A stretch of 64,000 nt of DNA from Tamlana sp038148895. GTDB lineage: Bacteria; Bacteroidota; Bacteroidia; Flavobacteriales; Flavobacteriaceae. The DNA lies in NCBI GenBank assembly GCA_038148895.1, contig JBBVGQ010000006.1; one strand, 5' to 3'. A program made the translations under genes and the position numbers. Shown here in pieces: positions 54,182-62,270 of this stretch. Numbering within the stretch: position 1 is the stretch's first letter; every line of letters starts with the position of its first letter. The notes under the pieces were generated by a model. That model was not told the origin of the DNA. It was given only the letters and a program-made list of their open reading frames with translations, and searched no databases.

Positions 54182-55870
54182 CTAAACTACGCCGACAAAA
54201 AGTCCGTCATCAGTCTTTTCGACTTTTGCTAAATTGCTTTTGGTAAGTTCCTTAATGGTCTTGTCCCATTTTTTATTTGATAAACCTGACTGGTTTTTTA
54301 AATCGTCAAGTCCAAGTTTTTCAGCTTTTTTTAAGATTTCAAAAACGGCTTTGGCATCCTCGCTAACAGCCACAACCTTTTTCTCTGGACGCATTTGAGG
54401 AAAGAACAGCACTTCCTGAATAGATTGGTTATTGGTTAAAAACATAATTAATCGGTCCATACCAATCCCCATCCCAGAAGTTGGGGGCATACCGTACTCC
54501 AAAGCTCGTAAAAAATCATAGTCAATAAATTCGGTTGCCTCGTCATCACCTTTAGCCGCCAATTTTAACTGATGTTCAAAACGTTCACGTTGATCAATGG
54601 GGTCGTTTAATTCAGAATATGCATTTGCTATTTCCTTGCCACAAACCATAAGTTCAAAACGCTCAGTCAATTCAGGATTATCACGGTGTTCTTTACACAA
54701 TGGGCTCATTTCCTTTGGGTAATCGGTAATGAAAGTTGGCTGTATGTAGTTGCCTTCGCATTTTTCACCAAAAATTTCATCAATCAATTTGCCTTTGCCC
54801 ATGGTGTCATCTACTTCAATGCCTATATCTACTGCAGCTTTTCTTATTTCGGCTTCGCTTTTTCCTGTAATATCAAATCCTGTAAATTGCTTGATGGAAT
54901 CGGCCATAGTCACCCGTGCATAAGGTGCTTTAAAATCTATTTCGTGTTCCCCGAAAGTAGCTTTAGTTGTTCCGTTTACAGCAACGGCACAATGCTCAAG
55001 TAATTGCTCGCAGAAGTCCATCATCCAATTGTAGTCTTTATAGGCCACATAAATTTCCATGGCGGTAAACTCAGGGTTATGGGTTCTGTCCATGCCTTCA
55101 TTTCTGAAGTTTTTAGAAAACTCGTAAACACCATCAAAACCACCAACAATCAATCTTTTTAAGTATAGCTCGTTGGCAATTCGCATATATAATGGCACAT
55201 CTAAGGCATTGTGGTGTGTGACGAATGGTCTTGCAGCCGCACCACCTGGAATAGGTTGTAAAACAGGGGTTTCAACTTCAAAATAACCAGCATCGTTAAA
55301 AAACTGACGCATGGCATTGAACAATTTTGTGCGTTTTACAAAAACCTCTTTAACATTTGGGTTTACAACCAAATCAGCATAACGTTGTCTGTAGCGTTGT
55401 TCCGGGTCGGTAAAGGCATCGTATACTTTACCATCTTTTTCTTTTGGAAGGGGTAGCGGTTTTAGTGCTTTACTAAGCAAGGTAAAATCTTTAACTTTTA
55501 CTGTTTTTTCACCTACTTGGGTTTTGAAGAGTTCGCCTTCAATACCAACAAAGTCACCAAAATCAAGTAATTTTTTAAAGACTTCGTTGTATTTGGTTTT
55601 GTCATCACTAGGGCATATTTCATCACGATTAAAGTAGACCTGAATTTTTCCTTCGGCATCTTGTAATTGGGCAAAACTGGCTTTTCCCTGAACCTTGATC
55701 ATCATCAATCGGCCAGCAATCACCACTTTTTTTCCTTCTTCAAAATTTTCCTTTACTTGTTTTGAAGTGTGGTCTACAGGGTATAAATCTGCTGGATAAG
55801 GATTGATTCCTAACTCGCGAAGTTTATTTAACTTGTCTCTTCTTACTAATTCTTGTTCTGAAAGCTGCAT
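54182..55870 (-). CDS. lysS: Lysyl-tRNA synthetase, class II
   Basis: Charges tRNA-Lys. N-terminal OB-fold anticodon domain (about 55-160: VVIAGRLMMIKVQGKASFAQLQD). Class II core with motif 2 region FRNEGMDRTHNPEFTAMEIY and motif 3 GMGIGMDRLIM. The length of 562 aa includes a C-terminal extension of about 60 residues after the usual end, rich in Lys (FEILKKAEKLGLDDL). Such tails occur, to my knowledge, in Bacteroidota LysRS. A -7 box TAATTTTG lies at 55911-55918. Confidence 0.97.
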   Translation of the reverse strand: MQLSEQELVRRDKLNKLRELGINPYPADLYPVDHTSKQVKENFEEGKKVVIAGRLMMIKVQGKASFAQLQDAEGKIQVYFNRDEICPSDDKTKYNEVFKKLLDFGDFVGIEGELFKTQVGEKTVKVKDFTLLSKALKPLPLPKEKDGKVYDAFTDPEQRYRQRYADLVVNPNVKEVFVKRTKLFNAMRQFFNDAGYFEVETPVLQPIPGGAAARPFVTHHNALDVPLYMRIANELYLKRLIVGGFDGVYEFSKNFRNEGMDRTHNPEFTAMEIYVAYKDYNWMMDFCEQLLEHCAVAVNGTTKATFGEHEIDFKAPYARVTMADSIKQFTGFDITGKSEAEIRKAAVDIGIEVDDTMGKGKLIDEIFGEKCEGNYIQPTFITDYPKEMSPLCKEHRDNPELTERFELMVCGKEIANAYSELNDPIDQRERFEHQLKLAAKGDDEATEFIDYDFLRALEYGMPPTSGMGIGMDRLIMFLTNNQSIQEVLFFPQMRPEKKVVAVSEDAKAVFEILKKAEKLGLDDLKNQSGLSNKKWDKTIKELTKSNLAKVEKTDDGLFVGVV

Positions 55871-55910
55871 GCTAATTAATTTTGAATTCTGCCTTTTTTA
55901 CAGACGCCTG

Positions 55911-55918
55911 CAAAATTA
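55911..55918 (-). promoter_or_regulatory. lysS promoter, -7 box TAATTTTG
   Basis: Exact TAnnTTTG match on the minus strand. Transcription would start near 55907, giving a 37-nt leader. Confidence 0.5.
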
Positions 55919-55980
55919 CGTTATTTTCAAAAAATTAGCATACAACTTATTGGTAGATTTTTGTGAAAAGAAATTTGAGG

Positions 55981-56424
55981 TTAATTTGCTGCTGGTTCCA
56001 CTTCGGGCTTTAAAACCTCGCCTTTAATTTTTAAAATTTTAGTAGGTTCTGATGCGTTTGATGTTAGCGTTACCGTTTTTGAGAATTTTCCAATTCTATT
56101 AGTGGCGTATTTCACTTTAATTTCTCCTTTTTCTCCCGGAGCAATCATATTTTTGGTATAAGTGGGCACTGTGCAACCACAAGATCCTTTTGCATTTGAA
56201 ATTACAATAGGTGCGTCTCCGGTATTGGTAAATTTAAAAAATCGTTCGCCATCAGCATTTTGTTCAATCGTGCCATAGTCTATTTCGGTAGTTTCAAAAG
56301 TAAAAACACCTGCTTTTTCACTTGTCTCACTTTCTTGTGAAAAGTTAATACCATAAACTAATAGGCAAAGAATTAATAAAGCTTTGGTCTTTAAAGAAAA
56401 GAAAGCATTTTTAGATAAGTTCAT
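55981..56424 (-). CDS. DUF1573 domain secreted protein
   Basis: The start is taken at ATG 56424 (MNLSKNAFFSL), with a signal peptide ending near ...YGINFSQ; an in-frame start 33 bp upstream is less likely. One DUF1573/HYDIN-like Ig domain: FETTEIDYGTIEQNADGERFFKFTNTGDAPIVI in two pieces, SCGCTVPTYTK with the typical CGC, and KTVTLTSNASEP. Length 147 aa. Periplasmic or secreted; function unknown. Confidence 0.9.
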   Translation of the reverse strand: MNLSKNAFFSLKTKALLILCLLVYGINFSQESETSEKAGVFTFETTEIDYGTIEQNADGERFFKFTNTGDAPIVISNAKGSCGCTVPTYTKNMIAPGEKGEIKVKYATNRIGKFSKTVTLTSNASEPTKILKIKGEVLKPEVEPAAN

Positions 56425-56534
56425 AATGTTCGAGTTTTTTGGTTTATAAAGACACAAACATCATAAAATTTTTATAAACGTCAATAAAATTATGGGTTGA
56501 AATGAGTACTAGTACTTAGGTTTAAATTTATTAA

Positions 56535-57590
56535 CTAGTTGTTAAACAGTGATTTAATTTGGTCTCTAGATTGTACGTTAAGTTTTTTATAAATGTTGTT
56601 AACATGGGTTTTTACCGTGCTTAAACTGATAAAAAGACTGTCAGCAATTTCTTTGTTGCTCTTTTCTTCCAATAAAAGTGAGAGAATGTTTTGCTCTTGT
56701 TTGGTAAGTTGCTCTTTGGCTTTTGTTATGGTGTTGGGTTTATTTTTCTTTTTGGAAAACCAAAACCACAAGTTAAATGACAGTGATACCACCAAAAGAA
56801 AGTAAAGCAAGTAGTTCAATTTAAAACCAGAATCAGAAGTTCCATTAACAATATATTTATCTGAATTTAATTCTGCCTTGTACTGTTTAGTGTAGCTGGA
56901 ACTTGGATATTGTGTTTCTAGCCTGGTTAACAAATCCTCATAATAATCATTGTTTTTTATGTCTTCTAAATAATGGTTATGCAGATCATTTCCTCTGTCC
57001 GAAAGAAATGAGTAGATATAGAGTTCGGCCAAGGGTTCATTGAGATGTTGACCAAAATCCTGTAGGGTCTTAAACCATTTTTTAGTATTTAATTTTCGGT
57101 TGGCCTCGCTTCTGAATTCGCTAAAAGCAAATTTCATTTCTTCCCTTAAAGAATCAATCTTAACAAAGGCTTTTGCTTTTTGGTTTGTAGATTTTATGTC
57201 GCAGAATATTTGCTGCTCAAAAGAAATAGGAAATACAATAGTGTCGTTGTTTTTTGCAATGAAAATAACTTCTTTGCTTTCATCGCAATGGCCATAAAAA
57301 TGGTTTTGGTTTTGTTCGCTTTCAAAACAATTGTCTACATGTATTCTGTAAATTCTGTTGTCATTTTCCAATTGGTTCCCAGTAAACCTAAAATAGCCCA
57401 GGCTATCAGTAGTTACTTTCGCTATAATTTGCTCAAAATAAACACCGGAAATTTTTCGGTAATCCTCAATTATGGAAAGGTAAACATTGTTGTGCCATTC
57501 TTCATTGTCAACATGCCCTGTAAAAGAATATTGCGCTTTCACAGAGAACGAAAACAGCACAAAAAATATAAAAATAAAACGTTTTTCCAT
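56535..57590 (-). CDS. Membrane-spanning LuxR-type regulator
   Basis: One-component regulator that appears to span the inner membrane. Signal peptide at 1-19 (...SFSVKAQ), a beta-rich domain at about 20-130 (similar in style to DUF4369 domains), a helical region at about 135-245, a TM helix at about 258-278 and a cytoplasmic LuxR helix-turn-helix at about 294-350 (LTKQEQNILSLLLEEKSNKEIA, SLSTVKTHVNNIYKKLNV). No phosphoacceptor domain. It would read an envelope signal and act on DNA from the membrane. Target and ligand unknown. Confidence 0.85.
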   Translation of the reverse strand: MEKRFIFIFFVLFSFSVKAQYSFTGHVDNEEWHNNVYLSIIEDYRKISGVYFEQIIAKVTTDSLGYFRFTGNQLENDNRIYRIHVDNCFESEQNQNHFYGHCDESKEVIFIAKNNDTIVFPISFEQQIFCDIKSTNQKAKAFVKIDSLREEMKFAFSEFRSEANRKLNTKKWFKTLQDFGQHLNEPLAELYIYSFLSDRGNDLHNHYLEDIKNNDYYEDLLTRLETQYPSSSYTKQYKAELNSDKYIVNGTSDSGFKLNYLLYFLLVVSLSFNLWFWFSKKKNKPNTITKAKEQLTKQEQNILSLLLEEKSNKEIADSLFISLSTVKTHVNNIYKKLNVQSRDQIKSLFNN

Positions 57591-57709
57591 ACCGCTAAAC
57601 TACTATAATTTATTCAAAATAGATGCGAATATTTTCAACGGAAATCTTTGTAACAAAATGCTGAATGTAACGTCAAATAGGCAATCATCAATCATTAAAA
57701 TAAATCAAA

Positions 57710-57868
57710 ATGAGTTTTTGGAGAGTTTTACTTTCAATTATATGTCCACCTTTGGCCGTATTGGATAAAGGTTGTGGCTCTATCTTTATTGTATTTTTAT
57801 TGTGGCTTTGCGGCTGGGTGCCTGGAGTTATAGCTGCTTTGGTAATACTAAACAACCCCAACCGTTAG
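57710..57868 (+). CDS. YqaE/Pmp3 family small membrane protein
   Basis: A 52-residue protein beginning MSFWRVLLSIICPPLAVLDKG and ending ALVILNNPNR. The first helix with PPLAV, a Gly/Cys turn, the second helix (FIVFLLWLCGWVPGVIAAL) and the terminal NNP are the Pmp3/YqaE pattern. Preceded by TAAATCAAA. These hydrophobic peptides are linked to membrane potential or stress tolerance in other organisms. lipB starts 29 bp downstream. Confidence 0.9.
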   Translation: MSFWRVLLSIICPPLAVLDKGCGSIFIVFLLWLCGWVPGVIAALVILNNPNR

Positions 57869-57883
57869 AACATAAATTTATTG

Positions 57884-57891
57884 TAATTTTG
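57884..57891 (+). promoter_or_regulatory. lipB -7 box TAATTTTG, possibly leaderless
   Basis: TAATTTTG matches TAnnTTTG and ends 6 bases before the lipB ATG, so the transcript would have about a 3-nt leader. No -33 TTG at normal spacing. Confidence 0.45.
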
Positions 57892-57897
57892 CAGCCT

Positions 57898-58596
57898 ATG
57901 AATAAGACTGTTTTACTGCAAGATTTAGGCTTTAAAGACTACAAGGAAACTTGGGATTACCAAGAAGAATTGTTCAAAGGCATTGTTGATGCCAAAATTA
58001 GAAACCGCAGGGAAAACTTAAACGATATTACCACTAACTATTTCTTATTTGTAGAGCATCCGCATGTGTATACTTTGGGCAAAAGTGGCGATTTAGCAAA
58101 CATGCTCTTAAACGAGAAACAACTTACTGAAAAAGGGGCGACTTTCTATAAAATTAATAGGGGAGGCGATATTACTTATCACGGGCCGGGACAAATTGTT
58201 GGCTATCCCATTCTGGATTTAGATAATTTCTTTACGGACATTCATAAATACCTTCGTTTTTTAGAGGAAATGATTATTCTTACTTTGGCAGAGTATGGCT
58301 TAAAAGGAGAACGGAGTGATGGAGAAACTGGTGTTTGGTTGGATGTTGGTACACCGTTTGCCAGAAAAATTTGTGCTATGGGTGTACGTGCCAGCCGATG
58401 GGTTACCATGCACGGTTTTGCTCTTAATGTAAATGCCGATTTAGGTTATTTTGATAATATTATTCCTTGTGGTATTCGTGGAAAGGCGGTGACTTCTTTA
58501 AATGTTGAACTTGGCAAAAAGCATATTGATGAAGACCAAGTAAAGGAAAAACTGGTGAAGCATTTTTCCAATCTTTTTGAGGCTAAGTTTTTTTAG
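57898..58596 (+). CDS. lipB: Octanoyltransferase LipB
   Basis: Transfers octanoyl from ACP to lipoyl domains. The start is ATG 57898 (MNKTVLLQDLGF), as the longer frame upstream overlaps yqaE out of frame. Catalytic Cys191 lies in IIPCGIRGK and Lys157 in RKICAMGV. Other motifs are INRGGDITYHGPGQIVGYPI and SDGETGVWLD. The length of 232 aa is standard. A 9-bp perfect palindrome overlaps its stop codon. Confidence 0.95.
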   Translation: MNKTVLLQDLGFKDYKETWDYQEELFKGIVDAKIRNRRENLNDITTNYFLFVEHPHVYTLGKSGDLANMLLNEKQLTEKGATFYKINRGGDITYHGPGQIVGYPILDLDNFFTDIHKYLRFLEEMIILTLAEYGLKGERSDGETGVWLDVGTPFARKICAMGVRASRWVTMHGFALNVNADLGYFDNIIPCGIRGKAVTSLNVELGKKHIDEDQVKEKLVKHFSNLFEAKFF

Positions 58597-58620
58597 TTCT
58601 AGTAAGGATCCACTAGAACT
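58595..58620. repeat. Perfect 9-bp palindrome at lipB stop
   Basis: AGTTCTAGT (58595-58603) and ACTAGAACT (58612-58620) around AAGGATCC. No T tract follows on either strand in the right place, so it is only terminator-like. Confidence 0.5.
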
Positions 58621-58653
58621 GTCAATTACGGTTATGCATTATTATTCGATTTT

Positions 58654-59142
58654 TTAAATGTATTCACAACTCACTTTATATACCATGTTTTTTGAATCAA
58701 GGCAGATTACAAATTCATAATGGTCTAGAATTCCGAGGTCATCTGGGTCATAAGCAACATAACAAATTGTTTTATCGCCAACCCAGCCAGCGCAGTTTTC
58801 ATTATAGTCTTTTCCTAACAATTCTATAACTTCTTCTTTTGTTTTGCCTATTAGCAGTTTTTTCGTTTCTAGCTTTTTTACCATTCGGTATCTAATATTT
58901 TTATTTTCAATCCAGAGTTTCGAGTCAAAATCCTTTGACCTCCATATCGGATCAATAACTCTAATTATTAAAAAACTTAATATTGTCGTGTAAATAATTG
59001 GCATTACAAAAACAGCAATTAAACTCAGCGCCTTGTAATGGCTTTTAGAAAATTTTTTAATTCGCTTTTTGTAGAAAAAATAGGACGGGATTAAAAGTAT
59101 TATTTGTAGAATAATCAAAATTCCTATTGAAATTAAAACCAT
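58654..59142 (-). CDS. Hypothetical membrane protein, SmpA-like C-terminus
   Basis: 162 residues with two TM helices at about 3-23 and 39-62 and a soluble C-terminus. KKLLIGKTKEEVIELLGKDYN at about 94-114 resembles the BamE/SmpA-type (L)xxGmtxxeVxxlLG motif, followed by a strand-rich region with three cysteines (NENCAGW, KTICYVA, FVICLD). Full family not recognised. Stands alone between lipB and the PPK2 gene. Confidence 0.75.
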   Translation of the reverse strand: MVLISIGILIILQIILLIPSYFFYKKRIKKFSKSHYKALSLIAVFVMPIIYTTILSFLIIRVIDPIWRSKDFDSKLWIENKNIRYRMVKKLETKKLLIGKTKEEVIELLGKDYNENCAGWVGDKTICYVAYDPDDLGILDHYEFVICLDSKNMVYKVSCEYI

Positions 59143-59229
59143 AAACTTAAGTTTCGATTAGTAGTTAGTTTGGGCAAATTAATGCTAATTGATGAACCCC
59201 GTTGTTTTAATCACTTATATAAATCTTAA

Positions 59230-60021
59230 TTAATACTTCTCAGGCACAAATGTTTGGTAGTTTATAGGTGGGCGCACATAGCCTGCATAATCTGGAAGCT
59301 CAGGAAGTTCAATAGGTGTAACGTCCATCTCTTCATAAGGAATCATGCTCAAAACATGGCTAATGCAATTTAGTCGAGCCTTTTTCTTGTCATCTGAGTT
59401 TACAACATACCAGGGTACCTGCTTGGTGTCGGTATGTGCAAACATTTGGTCTTTAGCTTTTGAATATTCCAGCCAACGCGAACGCGATTCTAAATCCATT
59501 GGGCTAAATTTCCAACGTTTTAAGGGATTGTTTATTCGGTTTTTAAATCGTCTTTCCTGTTCTTCATCACTGACTGAAAACCAATATTTTAAAACAATAA
59601 TGCCAGACCTAACCAACATGCGTTCAAATTCTGGACAGGAACGGAGGAATTCACGGTATTCCTCATCAGTACAAAACCCCATAACTTTTTCAACACCGGC
59701 ACGGTTGTACCAGCTTCTATCAAAAAGAACAATTTCGCCAGCCGCCGGTAAATATTGAACGTAGCGTTGAAAATACCATTGGGTCTTTTCTTTTTCGGTA
59801 GGTACACCCAAAGCAACCACTTTACAAATCCGCGGATTCAAGGGTTCGGTAAACCGTTTTATGGTGCCACCTTTTCCAGAGGCATCTCTACCCTCAAAAA
59901 CAATAACAACTTTTAATCCTTGTTTTTTTACCCATTGTTGCAGGTGCACAAGCTCGGTATGTAATTTGGCTAATTCTTTTTCGTAGTTAAACTTTTTGGG
60001 TCTGGACTTGCTGTTTTTCAT
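59230..60021 (-). CDS. ppk2: Polyphosphate kinase 2 (PPK2) family
   Basis: Polyphosphate:nucleotide phosphotransferase. Walker A is GRDASGKGG (44-52) and Walker B is VLFDRSWYNRAGVE (Asp101 onward). The lid region has EEQERRFKNRINNPLKRWKFSP. At 263 aa it is a single-domain enzyme. Subclass (ADP- or GDP-preferring versus AMP) cannot be set with confidence; the short length and GKGG loop fit class I. Cytoplasmic. Confidence 0.94.
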   Translation of the reverse strand: MKNSKSRPKKFNYEKELAKLHTELVHLQQWVKKQGLKVVIVFEGRDASGKGGTIKRFTEPLNPRICKVVALGVPTEKEKTQWYFQRYVQYLPAAGEIVLFDRSWYNRAGVEKVMGFCTDEEYREFLRSCPEFERMLVRSGIIVLKYWFSVSDEEQERRFKNRINNPLKRWKFSPMDLESRSRWLEYSKAKDQMFAHTDTKQVPWYVVNSDDKKKARLNCISHVLSMIPYEEMDVTPIELPELPDYAGYVRPPINYQTFVPEKY

Positions 60022-60069
60022 GCCCTACAAGTTAATAAAAAAACGAAATCGGACTAAAGGTATTGGGTA

Positions 60070-60846
60070 TTATTTAATGAACACCTTAAAATCAGCATAT
60101 CTTGCCGAACGCGTGAACATATGGCGCAAACCTATACGTCCGTTTTTTACAGAACCGATTTCTGAAATATCCCAAGAAAATAATCTTGACTCATTTTTGC
60201 CCTCTACATTAAAATAAAGGGTTTCATCAGTTTTTATAACTGTGATTTTGTAGGTTTGGTTTGGCAGGAACAATCCCGTATCAGTAAAAGCAGGGGGAAT
60301 TTCGGTGCTAGTATTAAAGTTTTCACCGGGTTTAACCGGATATTTTCTTGCCCTAACATATTCCTCGCCCGTATTATTGTTAAAAGCGGCATAGCTTATA
60401 TGCAGGGCGTTCATATGGTTGTAATAAGTTTTCATGGCAGGAACAGTTCTAGCCTCTTTCCATTTGAAAATATCCTTTGCGTAGGGTTTAACTCCAGTAG
60501 CTTGAATGTAAAGGATGTTCACCCATTTTTGTTTGGTGTCTGTTCGTGTGTATTCGTATTCAATTTTTATGTCGCCTTTAAAGGATTTATTGGTCCATAG
60601 TACAGCATGGCAGGAATCGTTTCTTTCAACGGAGCCGGCAGTAAAGGTCATGCCTTTTTCATTGGTTTCAACTTTTGCACGTTTACCATCTAAAAACCAA
60701 TGGTCTTTCCAGTTGTTTGTCAGGCTGTTTTCAAATTTAAGCTTCCATTTTTTTGACGCCTTCAAGGTATTAAAATCATCATTGGTGCTTTGCCCAAATA
60801 GATTGATGCAACACAGCAATATCAAAATGGTGGCAACAGGTTTCAT
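60070..60846 (-). CDS. DUF1961 (YesU-like) secreted protein
   Basis: The start is taken at ATG 60846 (MKPVATILILL), with a signal peptide ending near ...INLFGQ; upstream in-frame starts give an implausible basic tail. The domain is a lectin-like beta sandwich (WKLKFENSL, HWFLDGKRAKVE, HAVLWTNKSFKGDIKIEYEY, GRIGLRHMFTRSARYADFKV). It resembles DUF1961 proteins such as YesU, found in pectin/rhamnogalacturonan loci, so glycan binding or cleavage is possible. No other carbohydrate gene is adjacent. Length 258 aa. Confidence 0.8.
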   Translation of the reverse strand: MKPVATILILLCCINLFGQSTNDDFNTLKASKKWKLKFENSLTNNWKDHWFLDGKRAKVETNEKGMTFTAGSVERNDSCHAVLWTNKSFKGDIKIEYEYTRTDTKQKWVNILYIQATGVKPYAKDIFKWKEARTVPAMKTYYNHMNALHISYAAFNNNTGEEYVRARKYPVKPGENFNTSTEIPPAFTDTGLFLPNQTYKITVIKTDETLYFNVEGKNESRLFSWDISEIGSVKNGRIGLRHMFTRSARYADFKVFIK

Positions 60847-60856
60847 TTTAAAAGTT

Positions 60857-61906
60857 TTAATCTTCGGCATTAAAGAACACCTTATAAAAATGCATTTTCT
60901 TTTCTTCATCATACCCGCGCTCTAAATATTCTGCTGAAGCATCTGGTGCATCAATGTCCAGTTTTATTTGGATGTGGGTATCGAGTTTTATATCGGTTTT
61001 AATTTTGCGCTTTTCTTTATTCACAACAGCTTCGGCTACGTCAAACTGGTTTCTGATGACCACATTTTGCTCGCCTTCAAATTCCTTTTTAAAGGTATCG
61101 AATTCTTTTTTGTGTTTATCATCTTCAAAAATCTCATCTTTAAAACGCTCTATATTGACCACTTCATTTTCTTTGAAAAAATCGATGGTTTTAGTTAAAA
61201 AAGTGCTTCTTTCCTTTGCCCCATAAGTGGTTTTTATGATTTCGGTGGAGAAATCCTTGCACAATTCAATATACTGTTGGGTGTGGTTATTGGCATCATC
61301 GGCATATTTTATATTTAGAAAATGATTGAGCCAATATTGGGCATCATAACTATTATTGTCTACACTTAAAATAATGTTGCCTTCTCCATCACTCTGGTTC
61401 AAAATTAAGCAACCTTTATCCACTTTTTTTGAGCTGATGCCTTTCTGAACCAATACATCATAGCTGTTGTTTTCTAAATAGGTTTGAAAGAAGTTTACTT
61501 TGTTTTCAATTTTAAAAATGCCAAAGGCGTTGGTTGTGATTTCATTGAATTCTATGCTTTCAAACATGACTACCAAAACATCACCTGTTTTAATGTTTGC
61601 TGAATTGGATTGTTCATACAAATGCATAACCACGTGTTTTGAAACTTCAATAAAATCATTGTCGTCATTAAATATTTGTGAGGCGTAACTATTTATTTCA
61701 TTTAATGAGATATTGGCGTGGTGGTTGAAGCGATAGCTCTGTACAACACCAGAAAACGGCCGCAATAAAAAGGGCAGCATGAGCTCGTAGCTGGCTTCGT
61801 CAAAATCAACCAATTCTTCTGAAAAGGCATTTTTTGTATTGTTGAACTTATTGCCAACTTTATGGATGATGAATTTTGAAATTGAAGCGTTTTTTCTTGA
61901 AATCAT
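60857..61906 (-). CDS. Nucleoid-associated protein (NdpA/YejK family)
   Basis: 349 residues similar to the 37-kDa nucleoid-associated family: ISKFIIHKVGNK at the start, VSKHVVMHLYEQSNSANIKTGDVLVVMFE in two blocks, and FLN-x-KYADDANNHTQQYIELCKDF. No signal peptide. Expected to bind DNA or the nucleoid; physiological role unclear. The DUF1961 gene begins 10 bp after its stop. A terminator-like hairpin precedes it at 61957-61992. Confidence 0.85.
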   Translation of the reverse strand: MISRKNASISKFIIHKVGNKFNNTKNAFSEELVDFDEASYELMLPFLLRPFSGVVQSYRFNHHANISLNEINSYASQIFNDDNDFIEVSKHVVMHLYEQSNSANIKTGDVLVVMFESIEFNEITTNAFGIFKIENKVNFFQTYLENNSYDVLVQKGISSKKVDKGCLILNQSDGEGNIILSVDNNSYDAQYWLNHFLNIKYADDANNHTQQYIELCKDFSTEIIKTTYGAKERSTFLTKTIDFFKENEVVNIERFKDEIFEDDKHKKEFDTFKKEFEGEQNVVIRNQFDVAEAVVNKEKRKIKTDIKLDTHIQIKLDIDAPDASAEYLERGYDEEKKMHFYKVFFNAED

Positions 61907-61956
61907 GTTGTAGTTTTTGGTATTGCAATAGTAGTGATTTCAAAAATAATAAGCTC

Positions 61957-62044
61957 AAAAAAAGAACGCCAAAGCTTAATGCTTTGACGTTCCGTGAGAT
62001 TCGAGGACTTGCGATTTGGTTATCGTTATATTTTTACAAATTTA
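61957..62044 (-). ncRNA. Candidate small RNA or attenuated leader
   Basis: The 364-bp gap 61907-62270 contains a minus-strand intrinsic terminator: GAACGTCAAAGC (61992-61981) with GCTTTGGCGTTC (61975-61964), one mismatch, then T7 (61963-61957). It lies about 280 nt after the stop of the upstream gene, too far for a normal terminator. A -7-like TAAATTTG at 62044-62037 would start a transcript of about 75 nt ending there. It could also be an attenuator of the gene at 60857-61906. No -33 TTG. Confidence 0.35.
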
Positions 62045-62270
62045 CATCAATAGTTTTGCGAGATTTATTTGTTTGGTTTGCGATTTATAGGGTAAAATGA
62101 ATAAGAAAGAATCATCAAAAAAAGGAAGAATGCCAAATGCATTTTTTGGTGATTTCATCTGTAATGGATTGATTAATAGCTGCTCTAAATATAAAGATTA
62201 CTTTTTTACCGACAAATTACCTGCGCAAATTTTTATTAAGCAGTTTTCAACTTAATTATTGGCCGACAAA

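Noticed and set aside
58595..58620. Palindrome at the lipB stop as an intrinsic terminator.
   Set aside because: The stem is perfect, but no T tract follows it on the plus strand and A follows on the minus strand.
62097..62255. A 52-codon ATG frame on the plus strand (MNKKESSKKGRMPNAFF...).
   Set aside because: No family resemblance, no convincing promoter and no conserved neighbour. In an AT-rich spacer a frame of this length arises by chance.
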